Source of the DNA: DATJUF01 sp035524095
Lineage (GTDB): Bacteria > Desulfobacterota > Binatia > Binatales > Binataceae
Direction of reading: 5' to 3'
Length of the DNA: 6,455 bases
NCBI GenBank assembly: GCA_035524095.1
Contig: DATKPK010000231.1
Coordinates: 1-6,455 of the forward strand
Under the pieces are notes generated by a model, which did not search any database, was not told the origin of the DNA, and was given only the letters and a program-made list of their open reading frames with translations. Below, in pieces: positions 5,641-6,455 of this stretch (position 1 is the first letter of the stretch; each line of letters opens with the position of its first letter). Position numbers and translations under genes: made by a program.

Positions 5641-6455
5641 TTGATCGACGCGCCGCCACGCGCCGCCGAACTTATTTTCGGGCGGCCGTTGCTTGAGCGC
5701 TTGCTTATCCAATGCCGCCGTGCGGGGATCCAACGGATACTCGTCAGGGTAAAGTCTGGCGACCGCGACAAATGCCAGCCGGCGCTTGGTAGATACACTA
5801 CCGATCCGGCAGTCACACTTGTCGACGCCGACGATGGTCTCAGCGCGGGTCTCGACCGAGCGGAGCCCTGCGTCGCGATCCGCGGGAATCTGGTTCTTGC
5901 TCAGTCCCAACTACGTCGTGCGATCACCGGCTACGGCTCGCTTCATGGCAACGGCAGCCGCGTCGTCAGTTCCGATCCCGAGCATGGCGGTAGTCTCGAA
6001 GTCGGAACGCTTGGAGAACTGCTTCGTGGGGATCTCCTAAATGGCCATCATCCATTGGCAGGGGGTCGGCTGCCGAGCGGTTATCTGCCCTACGCTTTGA
6101 ACGGGCGGCCGGAAGATCGGACCGAGGCCGAACTGCGCCTCGCAAAGGCGGTCCGCAATGAGAGTGCGAGCACCGACGCCTTTATGGCCCGGATGGTCGA
6201 TCGGCGGCTCTCATGGCGGTTGAGTTATCGGCTGGCGCGAACCCGCATCATGCCCAACCATGTGACGCTGGCCAATACGGCATTGGGCTTTGGTTGCGCT
6301 GCGATGTTCGCCTCGTCCAGCTATTGGGTAAGGCTCGCGGGTGCCCTGCTCTTTCTGGTTTCGATCACAATCGACGGCGTCGACGGTGAACTCGCGCGCT
6401 TGCGCATGGTTGAATCAAAGTTCGGCGGCCAACTCGACGTTTTCACCGACAACTT
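5641..6455 (+). CDS. Nucleotidyltransferase-like / CDP-alcohol phosphatidyltransferase fusion (3' end cut by window)
   Basis: The frame is open from the stop at 5587-5589 to the window edge; 271 residues are visible from the TTG at 5641. The second half carries the CDP-alcohol phosphotransferase signature: D245-x2-D248-G249-x2-A252-R253-x8-G262-x3-D266-x3-D270, all catalytic residues present, after a first membrane segment (about 210-245). Such enzymes swap CMP of a CDP-alcohol for another alcohol in the membrane. Residues 1-180 look like a nucleotidyltransferase fold (FGRPLLERLLIQCRRAGIQRILV, then a GNLVLAQSQL strand) but lack the G-x-G-x-R loop and PKP motif. The linker DAFMARMVDRRLSWRLSYRLART and PNHVTLAN resemble bifunctional inositol-phosphate cytidylyltransferase/DIPP synthase proteins. 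No ATG or GTG opens the frame. TTG 5641 is the first conventional start, but it has no Shine-Dalgarno and may cut into the first strand (STALIDAPP begins at 5632); CTG 5605 is an alternative. The lipid or polyol substrate is unknown. Confidence 0.85.
   Translation, partial: MIDAPPRAAELIFGRPLLERLLIQCRRAGIQRILVRVKSGDRDKCQPALGRYTTDPAVTLVDADDGLSAGLDRAEPCVAIRGNLVLAQSQLRRAITGYGSLHGNGSRVVSSDPEHGGSLEVGTLGELLRGDLLNGHHPLAGGRLPSGYLPYALNGRPEDRTEAELRLAKAVRNESASTDAFMARMVDRRLSWRLSYRLARTRIMPNHVTLANTALGFGCAAMFASSSYWVRLAGALLFLVSITIDGVDGELARLRMVESKFGGQLDVFTDN

Noticed and set aside
5548..5910. Minus-strand frame of 120 residues
   Set aside because: It lies opposite the plus-strand CDP-alcohol transferase frame, which has recognisable motifs and runs to the window edge. 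The minus frame shows no domain and has a low-complexity, Arg-rich composition.
1..6455. CRISPR array, insertion sequence, tRNA or rRNA
   Set aside because: No regularly spaced repeats, transposase motifs, terminal inverted repeats with target duplications, or tRNA/rRNA-like segments were seen on either strand.

Overview
The window reads as a compact bacterial chromosomal segment with fairly GC-rich protein genes, ATG/TTG starts and Shine-Dalgarno motifs. The protein types suggest an environmental Gram-negative-type bacterium (Proteobacteria, Desulfobacterota, Acidobacteriota or a similar uncultured lineage). No marker gene is present, so the taxon is a low-confidence guess.

Layout. Six genes lie on the minus strand and one, cut by the right edge, on the plus strand. 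Reading the minus strand in transcription order (right to left): a HAD-superfamily hydrolase (4628-5359); a sugar-phosphate-type nucleotidyltransferase overlapping it by 16 bases (3933-4643); an ATP-grasp ligase-like protein (2968-3813); a class III PLP aminotransferase (1320-2723); a small HAD-IIIA phosphatase-like protein starting one base after the aminotransferase stop (842-1318); and an unrecognised, possibly PDDEXK-like protein (31-831) followed by a perfect 10-bp-stem hairpin that looks like the operon terminator (1-24). A 244-base gap before the aminotransferase holds two inverted repeats and a possible internal promoter, so the run may be two transcription units. From about 5590 onward an open plus-strand frame encodes a degenerate nucleotidyltransferase-like domain fused to a CDP-alcohol phosphatidyltransferase domain with an intact active-site motif. 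A divergent intergenic region (5360-5640) with hairpins and a TTGACT-N17-TAAAAC promoter candidate separates the two directions.

How the genes may work together. A nucleotidyltransferase, a CDP-alcohol phosphotransferase, two HAD hydrolases, an aminotransferase and an ATP-grasp enzyme together look like a small pathway. One reading is that a phosphorylated alcohol is activated as a CDP derivative and transferred to a second alcohol (a lipid or a soluble polyol), with phosphate removal, amination and ATP-dependent ligation as further steps. The closest known logic is the bifunctional inositol-1-phosphate cytidylyltransferase / di-myo-inositol phosphate synthase, but no substrate can be read from the sequence. 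The pathway is inference; the families are read from motifs. Two oddities stand out: both HAD proteins lack the second Asp of motif I (DLAGT and DFGGT), and the fused nucleotidyltransferase-like domain lacks its signature loop while a separate intact nucleotidyltransferase lies about 1 kb away.
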